Notes: generated from the letters alone by a model not told the origin. Positions 32,429-40,962 are shown, counted from the stretch's first letter. The stretch: DNA of 64,000 nt from Streptomyces zinciresistens K42 (GCF_000225525.1 NZ_AGBF01000008.1:1-64000), one strand, 5' to 3'. Made by a program: numbers and translations.

Positions 32429-32874
32429 GGAGCAGTCCGCCCCGTCGGGACGGCCGGTCCCGCGCGCGCCCTGACCTCCGCGGCGAAGGGACCCCGCCCC
32501 GACGCCGCCGTCACGTCCGACACCTCGCCCATCACCGCGCACCGCGCCAACCGGACACCCTGTGCCCGAGCCACCCGCTCGGCCCGAGCGCAAGCCGCCG
32601 TTGCGCCCTCCGCCCAGTGGTCGGCGGCGGACAGCGCTGCGAGATCCGCACCGCCCGCCGCCCGGTGCCGCGTCACCACGGCCTGCCCCAGGGCGAGCAC
32701 CGCCCCGAACACGACACACAGCACGGCGACGGCTGCCACGCTCCAGACGGTGGCGGAGCCCCGATCGGCACCCCGATCGGCACCCCGATCGGCACCCCGA
32801 CCGGCACTCAGACCGGAACGGACCGCCCGCCATCGCCCCCGCGACCTGCGCCCACCACCGCATCGCCTGCTCAC
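32371..32874 (-). CDS. Rv3654c-family TadE/F-like protein (Tad cluster, last gene)
   Basis: A 167-residue protein with a basic N-terminus, then GSATVWSVAAVAVLCVVFGA, one membrane helix, and LALGQAVVTRHRAAGGADLA followed by ALSAADHWAEG. This is the pattern of the Rv3654c-type helicase/secretion-neighbourhood TadE-like proteins, single-span envelope proteins of Tad/Flp pili. A (GADR)n run near residue 25 is encoded by a 12-bp tandem repeat (about 32757-32806). GTG 32874 overlaps the stop of the upstream TadE gene (GTGA). Its 3' end overlaps the helicase gene in the opposite strand. Confidence 0.8.
   Translation of the reverse strand: MSRRCGGGRRSRGRWRAVRSGLSAGRGADRGADRGADRGSATVWSVAAVAVLCVVFGAVLALGQAVVTRHRAAGGADLAALSAADHWAEGATAACARAERVARAQGVRLARCAVMGEVSDVTAASGRGPFAAEVRARAGPAVPTGRTAPQPLAPPEADRPASAPRDP
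32757..32806 (-). repeat. 12-bp tandem repeat in the TadE-like gene
   Basis: Four copies of a CCCCGATCGGCA-like unit (plus strand), encoding repeated Gly-Ala-Asp-Arg between the basic N-terminus and the membrane helix. Confidence 0.85.
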
Positions 32875-33266
32875 GGCGCCTCCCCCACGCTCTCCTCCGC
32901 CGATGCCACGGCCTCCTCCCGTACCTCGAAGGGGAGCCCCCTCAACAGCGGCGGCCTGGCCACGACGACCACACGCACCTCGCCCTCCTCACGGGTGACG
33001 CTGACCTCCGCACCCCGTGGGGCCGCGTCCCGTGCCACCTCGACCACCGTGCCCGGGGGATCCTGCCGTGCCGCGGCGCGGGCACCCGTCCGGGCCGCGT
33101 CCACGCACTGGATCTGTGCCGCCACCACGAGCAGCCCCCACACCAGCGCCATCGCGAACATCACCAGCACGGGCAGGACGACGGCCGACTCCGCGGTCAC
33201 GAAACCCCGGTCCGCGCCCCGGCCCACCCAACGCCCCGGCCATGCCCTCCGCTCACATCCGCGCAT
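32871..33266 (-). CDS. TadE-family type IV minor pilin
   Basis: A 131-residue protein with MRGCERRAWPGRWVGRGADR then GFVTAESAVVLPVLVMFAMA LVWGLLVVAAQ. Gly followed by FVTAE is a type IV prepilin-peptidase-like junction with the conserved Glu at position 5 of the mature helix. The rest is a periplasmic/external TadE domain (QIQCVDAARTGARAAARQD). It is predicted to be a minor pseudopilin of the Tad pilus. ATG 33266 overlaps the 3' end of the pilin gene by 14 bp, and its stop overlaps the next gene. Confidence 0.82.
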   Translation of the reverse strand: MRGCERRAWPGRWVGRGADRGFVTAESAVVLPVLVMFAMALVWGLLVVAAQIQCVDAARTGARAAARQDPPGTVVEVARDAAPRGAEVSVTREEGEVRVVVVARPPLLRGLPFEVREEAVASAEESVGEAP

Positions 33267-33471
33267 CGAGCGCCCGCTTCACGATGGCCTGCAACTCCGC
33301 GCTGACCTGCCCGCTCGTCACGACCTTGTAGAGCACCACCGCGAACGCCACCGCCGCGACGATCCCCATGGCGTACTCGGAGGTGACCATCCCGTCGTCC
33401 CTCCGCGCCGCCACCCGCGCCCACGCCCGCACTGCCATGGCTCGCATCCGTGCCCGTACCACCCTGTGCAT
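33253..33471 (-). CDS. Small Flp-type pilin (DUF4244)
   Basis: A 72-residue protein, MHRVVRARMRAMAVRAWARV then AARRDDGMVTSEYAMGIVAA and VAFAVVLYKVVTSGQVSAEL. The basic leader, the G-MVTSEYA junction and the single hydrophobic helix are hallmarks of Flp/Tad major pilins; the DUF4244 family fits. Start ATG 33471 has a GGGGG site at the right distance; longer frames lack one. It would be processed by a prepilin peptidase, which is not encoded in this cluster, so one must act from elsewhere. It lies between the TadC and TadE genes, as expected for the pilus subunit. Confidence 0.85.
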   Translation of the reverse strand: MHRVVRARMRAMAVRAWARVAARRDDGMVTSEYAMGIVAAVAFAVVLYKVVTSGQVSAELQAIVKRALDARM

Positions 33472-33731
33472 CTGAACCCCCGTACTTTCCGGTCCCGTTG
33501 AACCGGTCATGTGCCGGTGAACCCGCCTTGCGCCGGTCACCGAGTCCGCTGTTCCGTGTCTGATACGCCAGTTGCGCCGAAGTGGCTGATTCCGCCCCTC
33601 ACGCACCCGCGGCAAACCGCTCCGCGACTCCTCTCACCCGCCCGCCCCGCCTCCGCCGGCTCCTTCGCACCTCCTCGCCTCCGGTTTCCCACGGCGCCTC
33701 CGCCACCGTCCCGCCCGGCGCTGAGGCCCCG
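33472..33731. other. Gap between the TadC-like and pilin genes
   Basis: 260 bp with no supported gene; probably carries a promoter that lets the pilin be expressed at a higher level than the upstream tad genes, but no -10/-35 pair stands out. Confidence 0.35.
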
Positions 33732-34520
33732 TCACCTTCCACCCCCGCCCAGCGCTCCGCCCGCGAGCCCGATGACCACGGGCGCGACGCCGATCGCAAT
33801 GAACGCCGGCAGGAAGCAGAGCCCCACCGGGGCGGTCACCATGACGGCCGCCCGCCTCGCCCGCTCCGTCGCCGCCCGTCCCCAGTCGGCGCGGGCGTCC
33901 GCGGCCAGCCGGGCCACCGGGCTCGCCGCGGGAAGACCCGACACATCGGCCCGCTCCAGCAACCGGGCCAGCCCCCGGGCCTTCGGCATCGACGCCAGCC
34001 GCTGCCACGCGGCACCCGGCTCACTCCCGAGTCTGACCTCCGCCGCGCCTCGGGCCAGCGCATCCCCGACCGGGCCGCCCAGTGCCTCGCCGACAGCCTG
34101 TGCGGCGACGACCGGTCCCGCCCCAGCGGCGATACAAGCCGCCAACAGATCTGCGGCGAGCGGCAGTTGCCCGGTCACCTCGTCGGCGTCCGGTTCCGCC
34201 GACGCAGCCTCAACCGTCCGCCGTCGGCTCCACAGGCAGAGCCCACTCCCGGCGGCACACCCCACGACCAGACCCGCGACTCCCCCGACCAACGCCCAAC
34301 CAGCCGCGACGACCGCCACGACGGGCGTCCACCTTCGTGCGGCCCGCAGCACCTCCACCCGCTGTCGAGCCCGCGTCACGTCGCCGATCGCCAGCAACCC
34401 CGTCAGCCGACGCCGAGTCCGCCGTTCCTGCCGGACCGTCGTGGCCCATCGCAGCAGCCAGCCGACCAGCAGGGTCACGACCGCCACTGTCCCCAGCCTG
34501 TGGAAAACCTCCCCGCTCAT
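33732..34520 (-). CDS. tadC: Type II secretion F-domain membrane protein (TadC-like)
   Basis: A 262-residue protein with hydrophobic helices at the N-terminus (VAVVTLLVGWLLRW), the middle (VVAVVAAGWALVGGVAGLVV) and the C-terminus (LCFLPAFIAIGVAPVVIGLA). The T2SSF domain lies between them (DLLAACIAAGAGPVVAAQAV through RARRAAVMVTAP). These platform proteins sit in the inner membrane and couple the ATPase to pilin assembly. ATG 34520 has an AAGGGTGAGCGG site. It is 40 bp downstream of the TadB gene. Confidence 0.87.
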   Translation of the reverse strand: MSGEVFHRLGTVAVVTLLVGWLLRWATTVRQERRTRRRLTGLLAIGDVTRARQRVEVLRAARRWTPVVAVVAAGWALVGGVAGLVVGCAAGSGLCLWSRRRTVEAASAEPDADEVTGQLPLAADLLAACIAAGAGPVVAAQAVGEALGGPVGDALARGAAEVRLGSEPGAAWQRLASMPKARGLARLLERADVSGLPAASPVARLAADARADWGRAATERARRAAVMVTAPVGLCFLPAFIAIGVAPVVIGLAGGALGGGGR

Positions 34521-34560
34521 CCGCTCACCCTTCTCACGGCCCCCGGCCGCCCTCGCGTCG

Positions 34561-35421
34561 TCACGCCGCCTCCGCTCCCCGCACGATCCGCGCGGCCCAC
34601 CACATCCCCAGCCCTTCCAGCAGCCCGCCGATCAGCAGGCAGCCCAGCCCCGCGCCCGTGTGCAGCAGCACCCGCAGCGGGTTCGCGCCCATGGCGGCGC
34701 CGAGCGCCAACCCCAGGACCGGCAGCCCCGCGAGCATCACCACCGTCGAGCGTGCTCCCGCCAACTGCGCTCGCAGATCAGCGCGTTGATCCCGCTCGGC
34801 GCGTAACGCCCCTTCCAGCCGGTCGAGTCCGTCCGCGAGTCCGGCGCCCTGGTCCACGGCAACCCGCCAGCACGCGGCCAGTCCGGAGAGCCCCTCGGCG
34901 CCGGGCCGCCGCGCCGAGGAGGCCAGCGCGCCCTGTACGTCTCCGCCGAACCGCGCCGCCGCGAGCACCGCGGACCGCGTCTCACCGAGCCCGTCGGAGT
35001 CCCGTGCCGCCCGCTGCAACGCCTCGCCCGGATGCCGGCCCGCCCGCACTTCGCCCGCGATGGCCGCGCACAGCGCGATCACCGCCTCCCCGCGGCTGTC
35101 CCGCGCCTTCCGCGCGTCCCGGACCGCGCGCGCCCGTCGCAGGAGCGGCACCCCGGCCGCCCCCGCGACGACCGGCAGTACCGACGTCCCCAGGACCGCC
35201 AGCACCGCCCCGGCTGCCAACGCCCACCACTCGGCCCGCAGGCGCCCGCGCAGTAGGCGCAGTTCCCGCACCCGCCTCCGCCGCCCCGGCGGTCCCGCGC
35301 CCACGGCGGCACCGCCCGCCAACAGCAGCCGCGCCCGCCGAGCCCCCGAGCCCGGCCCGTCCAGCAGGCACAACGCCGCCCCGAGACACAGCGCCGCCGC
35401 ACCCGACGCCACCTCACCCAC
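34561..35421 (-). CDS. tadB: Type II secretion F-domain membrane protein (TadB-like)
   Basis: A 286-residue protein starting at GTG 35421 after a GGGGAAGGGG site. It has two N-terminal helices (ASGAAALCLGAALCLLDG and WWALAAGAVLAVLGTSVLPV) and a cytoplasmic T2SSF domain (ALCAAIAGEVRAGRHPGEAL, QGAGLADGLDRLEGALRAER, LRAQLAGARSTVVMLAGLPV). Two further C-terminal helices follow. Longer frames upstream merely shadow the ATPase gene. It partners TadC in the platform. Its start overlaps the last eight bases of the TadA/CpaF gene, suggesting coupled translation. Confidence 0.87.
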   Translation of the reverse strand: MGEVASGAAALCLGAALCLLDGPGSGARRARLLLAGGAAVGAGPPGRRRRVRELRLLRGRLRAEWWALAAGAVLAVLGTSVLPVVAGAAGVPLLRRARAVRDARKARDSRGEAVIALCAAIAGEVRAGRHPGEALQRAARDSDGLGETRSAVLAAARFGGDVQGALASSARRPGAEGLSGLAACWRVAVDQGAGLADGLDRLEGALRAERDQRADLRAQLAGARSTVVMLAGLPVLGLALGAAMGANPLRVLLHTGAGLGCLLIGGLLEGLGMWWAARIVRGAEAA

Positions 35422-37069
35422 GCGAACCCCTTCCCCGCACCTCGTCGTCCTCGCCGTAGACCGCGCTCTCGGCGCCGGCCTCTCTCTCGTCCCGAAGGGC
35501 CCCCGCGGACCGAAGCAGCCCCCGCAGCCGCTCCCACCCGCGCTCCGACACGAACCCCCGCGCGCCCCACCGCAGTGCGGGCACCGTCCGCACCAGCCCC
35601 GAGGGGTCCCGTTCCAGCACATGCACCTCGGCGATCCGCCGACGACCGCTCGCGTCCCTGACCAGATGGATGACGACGGACAACGCGGCCGCCAACTGGC
35701 TGTGCAGCGCCGCTCGATCGAGCCCGGCGGCCGTGCCCAGCGCCTCCAGGCGGGCCGGGACCCCGGCCGCGGCGTTGGCGTGGACGGTCCCGCAGCCCCC
35801 TTCGTGGCCCGTGTTCAACGCGGCCAGCAAATCGAGGACTTCGATTCCGCGCACCTCGCCCACGACCAACCGGTCCGGCCGCATCCGCAGCGCCTGCCGC
35901 ACCAGGTCCTCCAGCGTGACCAGCCCCGCGCCCTCCTGATTGGCGGGTCTGCTCTCCAGCCGTACGACATGGGGATGGTCCGGCCTCAGCTCGGCGGAGT
36001 CCTCCGCGAGCACGATCCGCTCACCCGGCCCCACCAGCCCGAGCAACGCGCTGAGCAGCGTCGTCTTCCCACTGCCCGTGCCCCCGCTGATGAGAAAGGA
36101 CAGCCGCGCCTCGACCAGGGCTCGCAGCACCCGGTCCCCGCCCGGCGGCACCGTGCCCGCCTCGACCAGTTCGCCGAGCGTGAAGGCCCGGGGCCGCACG
36201 ACCCGCAGCGACAGGCACGTGCAGCCGACGGCGACGGGCGGAAGTACCGCGTGCAGCCGGGTTCCGTCCGGGAGCCGGGCGTCCACCCAGGGGCGCGCGT
36301 CGTCCAGGCGCCGGCCGGCCACCGCCGCGAGGCGTTGCGCGAGACGCCGTACGGCCGCCGCGTCCGCGAAGCGCACCGAGGTCGGTTCCAGCCCCCGGCC
36401 GCGGTCCACCCAGACCCGGTCCGGGGCCGACACCAGCACATCCGTGACGGCGGGGTCGGCGAGCAACGGCTCCAGCGGGCCGCTGCCGACCAGTTCGGAT
36501 CTCAACTGATCTGCCGCTCCCAGGATTTCGGCGTCCCCGAGCACCCTGCCCTGCTCCCGCAGCGCCTGTGCCACGCGTGCCGGAGTCGGTTCCGCCCCGC
36601 TCTCGGCCAGCCGCTGCCGGACCCCGTCGAGCAGCCCGGTCGGCATCCCCTCCGCGACCGACGCGCCGCCGGGCGCCCATTCCCCGGCACGCGCGCGCTC
36701 CTGCCCCGCCGGCCCGCCGTACGCCCATCCCGGCCGCCCGGCACGAGCCCCGCCGTGCGCTCCTACCCCACCGGGCGGTACGGGCCCGGCCGCCTCCGGA
36801 CGTCGCCCGCCCGCCGAGGCGCCCTCGGCGGCGATCACCCGCACCGCGCCGCCGCCCGACCACCACCGCGCGGGTCCTGCCTTCGCCGAACCGTCCGCCG
36901 CCCTCCTCACCGGTTCGAGCCCCGCGGCCGCCGCCCCGCCGCCCTCGTCCGCCGGAACGCCCTTCACCCCCGCCGAACCTTCCGCCTCGCCGACCGAGCG
37001 CTCCGCGACATCAGCCCCGAACGCCGCATTTGCCCCACGCGCCCGTCCAGCCGCCAAGTCCGGCCTCAC
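35414..37069 (-). CDS. cpaF: Tad/Flp pilus ATPase (TadA/CpaF family)
   Basis: A 551-residue secretion ATPase. The first 150 residues are Gly/Ala-rich and poorly conserved. The conserved part runs from [20 protein letters not shown] through [20 protein letters not shown] to the Walker [21 protein letters not shown] at about residue 328, then [20 protein letters not shown], the Walker B region [20 protein letters not shown], and the His box [15 protein letters not shown]. It hydrolyses ATP to drive Flp pilin extension. GTG 37069 overlaps the stop of ssd (GTGA). It is the second gene of the ssd-tadABC cluster. Confidence 0.93.
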   Translation of the reverse strand: MRPDLAAGRARGANAAFGADVAERSVGEAEGSAGVKGVPADEGGGAAAAGLEPVRRAADGSAKAGPARWWSGGGAVRVIAAEGASAGGRRPEAAGPVPPGGVGAHGGARAGRPGWAYGGPAGQERARAGEWAPGGASVAEGMPTGLLDGVRQRLAESGAEPTPARVAQALREQGRVLGDAEILGAADQLRSELVGSGPLEPLLADPAVTDVLVSAPDRVWVDRGRGLEPTSVRFADAAAVRRLAQRLAAVAGRRLDDARPWVDARLPDGTRLHAVLPPVAVGCTCLSLRVVRPRAFTLGELVEAGTVPPGGDRVLRALVEARLSFLISGGTGSGKTTLLSALLGLVGPGERIVLAEDSAELRPDHPHVVRLESRPANQEGAGLVTLEDLVRQALRMRPDRLVVGEVRGIEVLDLLAALNTGHEGGCGTVHANAAAGVPARLEALGTAAGLDRAALHSQLAAALSVVIHLVRDASGRRRIAEVHVLERDPSGLVRTVPALRWGARGFVSERGWERLRGLLRSAGALRDEREAGAESAVYGEDDEVRGRGSRG

Positions 37070-38169
37070 GTCGCCCTCGCCTCAAGCACTGCGCGCTCCC
37101 AGAACTCCCGGCAGAACCGTGCCAGCGGTCCCCGGCCCGCCGCACCCGGCGGTTCCCTGCCGTCGTGCGGACGCAGCAGCCCCGGCTCCACCGGAACCTC
37201 GCCCACCAGCGGCAGATCCAGCAGCCGGGCCACCTCGCGGTCGTCGAGGCCGGGCGCGTAGGGCCCCCGGACCGCGAGGCGCAGATCGCGCAACAGCAGA
37301 CGGACCGCGGAGGCCATCTGGCGGGCCGCCGCGACGGCCCTCAGTTCCGCGGGGACGACGAGGAGTCCGACGTCGATCTGGGCGAGAGCCTCGGCGACGC
37401 CGTCGTCGAGGCGGCGGGGCAGGTCCACGACGACCGTGCCGCCCCGGCGCCGGGCGGCGGCCAGCACCGCCCGCATCGCCTGCGGCGGGACGGCCAAGCA
37501 TTCGCCGCGGTCCCAGCTCAGGACCCGCAACGAGTGCAGTCTCGGCAGCGACTCCTCCAGGGCACCGCTGCCGAGCCGCCCCCGCGAGCCGGCGAACGCG
37601 GGCCAGCGCAGGCCCTGGACCGCCTCGCCGCCCAGGGCGACGTCGAGTCCGCCGCCCAGCGGGTCGGCGTCCACGAGCAGCGTGCGCAGTCCCTCCCGCG
37701 CCGCGGTGACGGCGAGGGCACACGCGAGCGTGGACGCCCCGGCACCGCCCCGGCCCCCGATGACGCCGACGGTGAGGGCGGGCCGACCGACGCCCTCGGC
37801 GACATCGGCGATGCGGTCGACCAGCCACTGTTCGCCGTCGGGCAGCATCAGCACATGGTCGGCGCCGATCTCGACGGCCCGGCGCCACACACCCGAGTCG
37901 TCCTGGTCACGGCCCACGAGGACCACATCGCGTCTGCGCACGGCGCCGCGCACCCGCCGTGCGGCGTCGTCGCCGACCAGCACGAGTGGTGCGGTCTCCC
38001 AGCTTCCGCGGGATGCGGGCACCCCGTGGTGGACTTCGGGTGTCGCCCCGGCCGCCGCGCACAGGCGCAGCAGGTCGTCGAGCAGATCGGCGTCCTCGGT
38101 GACGATCAGTGGCTTGCCCGGCCGCCCGGAGGCGGGCGCGGGCGGATCGTGTGTGACGGCTGCGGTCAC
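37066..38169 (-). CDS. ssd: Septum-site-determining-like protein Ssd (CpaE/TadZ relative)
   Basis: A 367-residue protein with an N-terminal receiver-like pseudo-domain (KPLIVTEDADLLDDLLRLCA). A MinD/ParA-type ATPase domain follows: VGVIGGRGGAGASTLACALA (deviant Walker A), LLVDADPLGGGLDVALGGE, VVVDLPRRLDDGVAEALAQI. In the P-loop GGRGGAGAST the usual GK is replaced by GA at the catalytic lysine position. Rv3660c-type Ssd proteins affect septum placement in mycobacteria, and CpaE/TadZ relatives position Tad machinery at the pole. GTG 38169 was chosen for its AAGGGGGACGG site. It leads the tad operon. A cluster of DnaA-box-like sites lies 220-250 bp upstream. Confidence 0.85.
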   Translation of the reverse strand: MTAAVTHDPPAPASGRPGKPLIVTEDADLLDDLLRLCAAAGATPEVHHGVPASRGSWETAPLVLVGDDAARRVRGAVRRRDVVLVGRDQDDSGVWRRAVEIGADHVLMLPDGEQWLVDRIADVAEGVGRPALTVGVIGGRGGAGASTLACALAVTAAREGLRTLLVDADPLGGGLDVALGGEAVQGLRWPAFAGSRGRLGSGALEESLPRLHSLRVLSWDRGECLAVPPQAMRAVLAAARRRGGTVVVDLPRRLDDGVAEALAQIDVGLLVVPAELRAVAAARQMASAVRLLLRDLRLAVRGPYAPGLDDREVARLLDLPLVGEVPVEPGLLRPHDGREPPGAAGRGPLARFCREFWERAVLEARAT

Positions 38170-38752
38170 GGTGTCCGTCCCCCTTCTGTGCATCCCTCGC
38201 GCGGCCCCGTGGACCCCGCGATTCCCGAACATGTGAAGAACCGGTAAGCGGTCTCCATATGAGCGGCCGATACGAACCGGCCAAACACCCCCGACTAACC
38301 GGAACCGGCCATGAACTCCGTTCGCCCGGGGCGTGTCTGGAATCACCGTGCCGCGATCCCGGAAATCGTGTGGATCTTGGTCGATAACTGTGGACAACTT
38401 GGGAGTTGTGGATATCGGCATCACCCGAACCGGTGAGCCCCCTACCGGCACCCGTGCGGCTGCCGCAGAGCGGAGCCGCCGCTACACAGAGTCACCGATC
38501 ATGGGCGCACAGAAGAAGCGGACGCGAACACGTCGCTCCGCACCGGCATCTGCGTCAGAAACAGAAAAACCACCCCGGACATGCGACGACCCCCGCCGGG
38601 GGGGAGAGCGGGGGTCGTCTCCACGGCCGACTCGGGGGGGGAGGAGTCGGACCGGGTTAGCACGGTCGCGAACGATCCGTGACTTCCATGGTGTACCCGA
38701 GAGCCTTCTCAGGCAAACCCACGCGCCCACCTTACGCCGAATGGGCTGCGCC
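38170..38752. other. Divergent intergenic region between ssd and the HAD phosphatase gene
   Basis: About 580 bp carrying DnaA-box-like sites at 38367-38415 and two long G-runs (38596-38603 and 38634-38642) within CCCCCGCCGGGGGGG-type sequence. A leaderless promoter for the plus-strand gene lies at 38753. No gene is supported. Confidence 0.5.
38389..38415. promoter_or_regulatory. DnaA-box-like pair
   Basis: TGTGGACAA at 38389-38397 is an exact reverse complement of the Streptomyces DnaA box TTGTCCACA. TTGTGGATA at 38406-38414 is a second, near-consensus box in the same orientation, and a weaker TGTGGATCT lies at 38370-38378. Spacing between the first two is about 18 bp. They lie 220-250 bp before ssd, a division-related gene. 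Confidence 0.55.
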
Positions 38753-38758
38753 TATGCT
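38753..38758 (+). promoter_or_regulatory. -10 of a leaderless promoter for the HAD phosphatase gene
   Basis: TATGCT followed by seven bases and then GTG at 38766. A -10 hexamer ending 7 nt before the start codon places the transcription start at the start codon, as in leaderless streptomycete mRNAs. Confidence 0.5.
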
Positions 38759-38765
38759 CGGGAGC

Positions 38766-39587
38766 GTGGAAAACCACTCCTTGCCCCGCACAGCCGCCTT
38801 CTTTGACCTGGACAAGACGGTCATTGCGAAGTCGAGCACCCTCACGTTCAGCAAGTCGTTCTACCAAGGCGGTCTGATCAACCGCCGGGCCGCCTTGCGT
38901 ACCGCATATGCCCAGTTCGTCTTCCGCGTGGGCGGTATGGACCATGACCAGATGGAGCGCACTCGCGAGTACCTGTCCACACTCGTCCGCGGCTGGAACG
39001 TCCAGCAGGTCAAAGAGCTCGTCGCCGAGACGCTGCACGACCTGATCGACCCGATCATCTACGACGAGGCCGCGTCCCTCATCGAGGAGCACCACACCGC
39101 CGGCCGGGACGTCGTGATCGTGTCGACCTCCGGCGCCGAGGTGGTCGAACCCATCGGTGAACTGCTGGGCGCCGACCGCGTCGTGGCCACGCGCATGGTC
39201 GTCGGCGACGACGGCTGCTTCACCGGCGAGGTGGAGTACTACGCGTACGGCCCGACGAAGGCCGAGGCGATCAAGGAACTCGCGGCGTCGGAGGGCTACG
39301 ACCTGGCCCGCTGCCACGCCTACAGCGACTCGGTCACCGACCTGCCGATGCTCCAGGCCGTCGGGCATCCGCACGCCGTGAACCCCGACCGCGCGCTGCG
39401 CCGCGAGGCCGTCGCGCGCGGGTGGCCGATTCTCGACTTCAACCGCCCGGTCCGGCTCAAGCAGCGCATCCCGTCCTTCTCGGTTCCACCGCGCCCCGCA
39501 CTGGTCGCGGCGGCGGCCATAGGGGCGGCCGCGGCCACGGCGGGCCTCGTCTGGTACGCGAGCCGGCGCCGCGCGGCGCCGGTCTGA
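38766..39587 (+). CDS. HAD-IB family phosphatase (SerB-like), morphological-differentiation-associated
   Basis: A 273-residue protein starting MENHSLPRTAAFFDLDKTVI. Motif I is FFDLDKT (two catalytic Asp), motif II is VIVSTSGAEVVEP, and motif III is the DSVTDLPML with conserved Asp pair after YGPTKAEAIKELAASEG. The family (HAD hydrolase IB, related to phosphoserine phosphatase and Caulobacter CicA) removes phosphate from small substrates. A C-terminal hydrophobic helix (ALVAAAAIGAAAATAGLVWY) with Arg-rich tail suggests membrane anchoring. I start at GTG 38766 because a -10 box fits a leaderless transcript; ATG 38754 would add four residues. The S. coelicolor orthologue SCO3558 is annotated as linked to morphological differentiation. 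Confidence 0.88.
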   Translation: MENHSLPRTAAFFDLDKTVIAKSSTLTFSKSFYQGGLINRRAALRTAYAQFVFRVGGMDHDQMERTREYLSTLVRGWNVQQVKELVAETLHDLIDPIIYDEAASLIEEHHTAGRDVVIVSTSGAEVVEPIGELLGADRVVATRMVVGDDGCFTGEVEYYAYGPTKAEAIKELAASEGYDLARCHAYSDSVTDLPMLQAVGHPHAVNPDRALRREAVARGWPILDFNRPVRLKQRIPSFSVPPRPALVAAAAIGAAAATAGLVWYASRRRAAPV

Positions 39588-39711
39588 CCGCCGCCCGGAC
39601 AGCAGGCCGGCGGTGCCGCCCAGGCGGCCCGGCCGGCCTTCGGCGCCCTGCGCGCCACAGCCGGTAAAGCCATGCCCGTTTAGCGCAGTTTTGCGCGCAA
39701 TAGTAAAGAAG

Positions 39712-39990
39712 TGCGGCAGGGTCTTCCGCTTGCCGGAGTCCAGGAGTACAAAGGACACAACGGCCCGCGAGACCAAGGACATCCGAGAGGATCACCTTTA
39801 CTACGCATTTCGGCCCCACGGACCGCGCATGAACACTGGGCACCCACGCGACGTCGACCCGTCGATTACGGGCCAGCCGCACCAGGTGACGGGCAAAGTT
39901 CCCGACCTGATGGGCACCATTCCGAGGACGCTTGGTAACCCGGTGAACATGCCAGCGGCGGTACGAATCCTCGTACCGCCGCATCTTTTG
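39712..39990 (+). ncRNA. Candidate 6S-like RNA (scr3559 position)
   Basis: Between the HAD gene (SCO3558-like) and the Fic-like gene (SCO3559-like) lies about 540 bp without coding character. It contains a promoter-like TTTAGC-N16-TAGTAA at about 39678-39705, some hairpin potential, and a strong intrinsic terminator at 39955-39982 on the plus strand. In S. coelicolor the 6S-like RNA scr3559 is encoded in exactly this interval and affects development and antibiotic output. I could not confirm a 6S-type single-bulge fold by eye. Ends are approximate: start inferred from the -10, end from the terminator. Confidence 0.5.
39955..39982 (+). terminator. Intrinsic terminator after the candidate 6S-like RNA
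   Basis: A perfect 12-bp stem GCGGCGGTACGA/TCGTACCGCCGC with an ATCC loop, followed by ATCTTTTG. It is nearly 370 bp after the HAD gene stop, too far to be that gene's immediate terminator. Confidence 0.85.
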
Positions 39991-40130
39991 CTGACCGTGG
40001 CCGCCCCCTCTCGCGCTTCGTGACACAGAGACTTCCGTGCCCTTGTCGCGAGACCGCCGCGCGGCTGCCCGCGGTATCCCTTGTGAGGCCCTGGAGTTTT
40101 TCCGCGGCTTACGACTGTTCCGGCCGCCGG

Positions 40131-40955
40131 TCAGGCCGCTCCGCGCTGCAGGGCCTCGCAGACCGCCGTCGACTCGCGCGCCCCGAGTTCGATCGCCCTG
40201 CCGCAGTGGGAGATCCACGCGCCCACACCCTCGGGCGTGCCGGAGACGTACCCGTCGAGCGCCGCCAGGTAGGCCGCACGGCCCAGTTCGGCGTGCCCCA
40301 CCTCGGCAGCGCACACGGACTTCGGATCGAGACCGCTGCCGACCAGTACGATCCGCTCGGCGGCGCGCGCCACCAGGCCGTTGTGCGACGTGAAGGGGCG
40401 CAGGGCGAGCAGTTCGCCGTGCACGACGGCGGCCGTCACCAGCGCGGGCGCCGTACCGCCGACGACGACCAGCTCGGACAGACCCTCCAGGCGGCCGTTC
40501 ACCTCGGAGGCGCCCGGCAACGGCAGCTCGATCAGCGGCTCTTCCACCGACTCGCCGCCCTGCCGCGGGCGCCCCACCCGGTCGTCCGCGCTCGCGGCCG
40601 CCACCAGATGCAGCCGGGCGAGCACCCGCAGCGGCGACTGCCGCCAGATGGACAGCAGTTGGCCCGCCTCCGCCGTAAGCCGCAGGGCGGCGCCGACCAC
40701 GCGGGCCTCGTCGTCACCGCTGAAGTCGGTACGGCGGCGCACCTCTTCGAGCGCCCAGTCGGCTCCGGACAGCGCCGCCGAACCGCGCGAACCGCGCAGG
40801 GCCGCCTCGGAGGTGACCTCGTTGCTTCGGCGCCGCATGACCCGGTGCCCGTACACCCGGTCCACGGCCTTGCGTACGGACTCCACGGCCCGGGGGACGC
40901 CGGGCAGTGACCCGAGAGCCGCGAGCGGATCGGCGGACGCGCCTGTCGTACTCAT
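40131..40955 (-). CDS. Fic-like protein with degenerate active-site motif
   Basis: A 274-residue protein starting MSTTGASADPLAALGSLPGV. A Fic-fold helix pair is suggested by VHGELLALRPFTSHNGLVAR AAERIVLV, in the place where Fic AMP-transferases have HPFxxGNGRxxR. Here the catalytic His is Arg, GNGR is HNGL, and only the last Arg fits. It is therefore unlikely to AMPylate targets and may bind nucleotides or another protein. Streptomycete orthologues (SCO3559-like) are annotated vaguely as oxidoreductases, for which I see no support. ATG 40955 with TAGTGT seven bases upstream implies a leaderless transcript. The upstream neighbour, a CooC-like ATPase, diverges 203 bp away. Confidence 0.7.
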   Translation of the reverse strand: MSTTGASADPLAALGSLPGVPRAVESVRKAVDRVYGHRVMRRRSNEVTSEAALRGSRGSAALSGADWALEEVRRRTDFSGDDEARVVGAALRLTAEAGQLLSIWRQSPLRVLARLHLVAAASADDRVGRPRQGGESVEEPLIELPLPGASEVNGRLEGLSELVVVGGTAPALVTAAVVHGELLALRPFTSHNGLVARAAERIVLVGSGLDPKSVCAAEVGHAELGRAAYLAALDGYVSGTPEGVGAWISHCGRAIELGARESTAVCEALQRGAA

Positions 40956-40962
40956 GAGTAAG

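Noticed and set aside
39613..40023. A 136-codon plus-strand frame in the HAD-Fic interval
   Set aside because: No ribosome-binding site and poor third-position GC; the region is better explained by a non-coding RNA with terminator.
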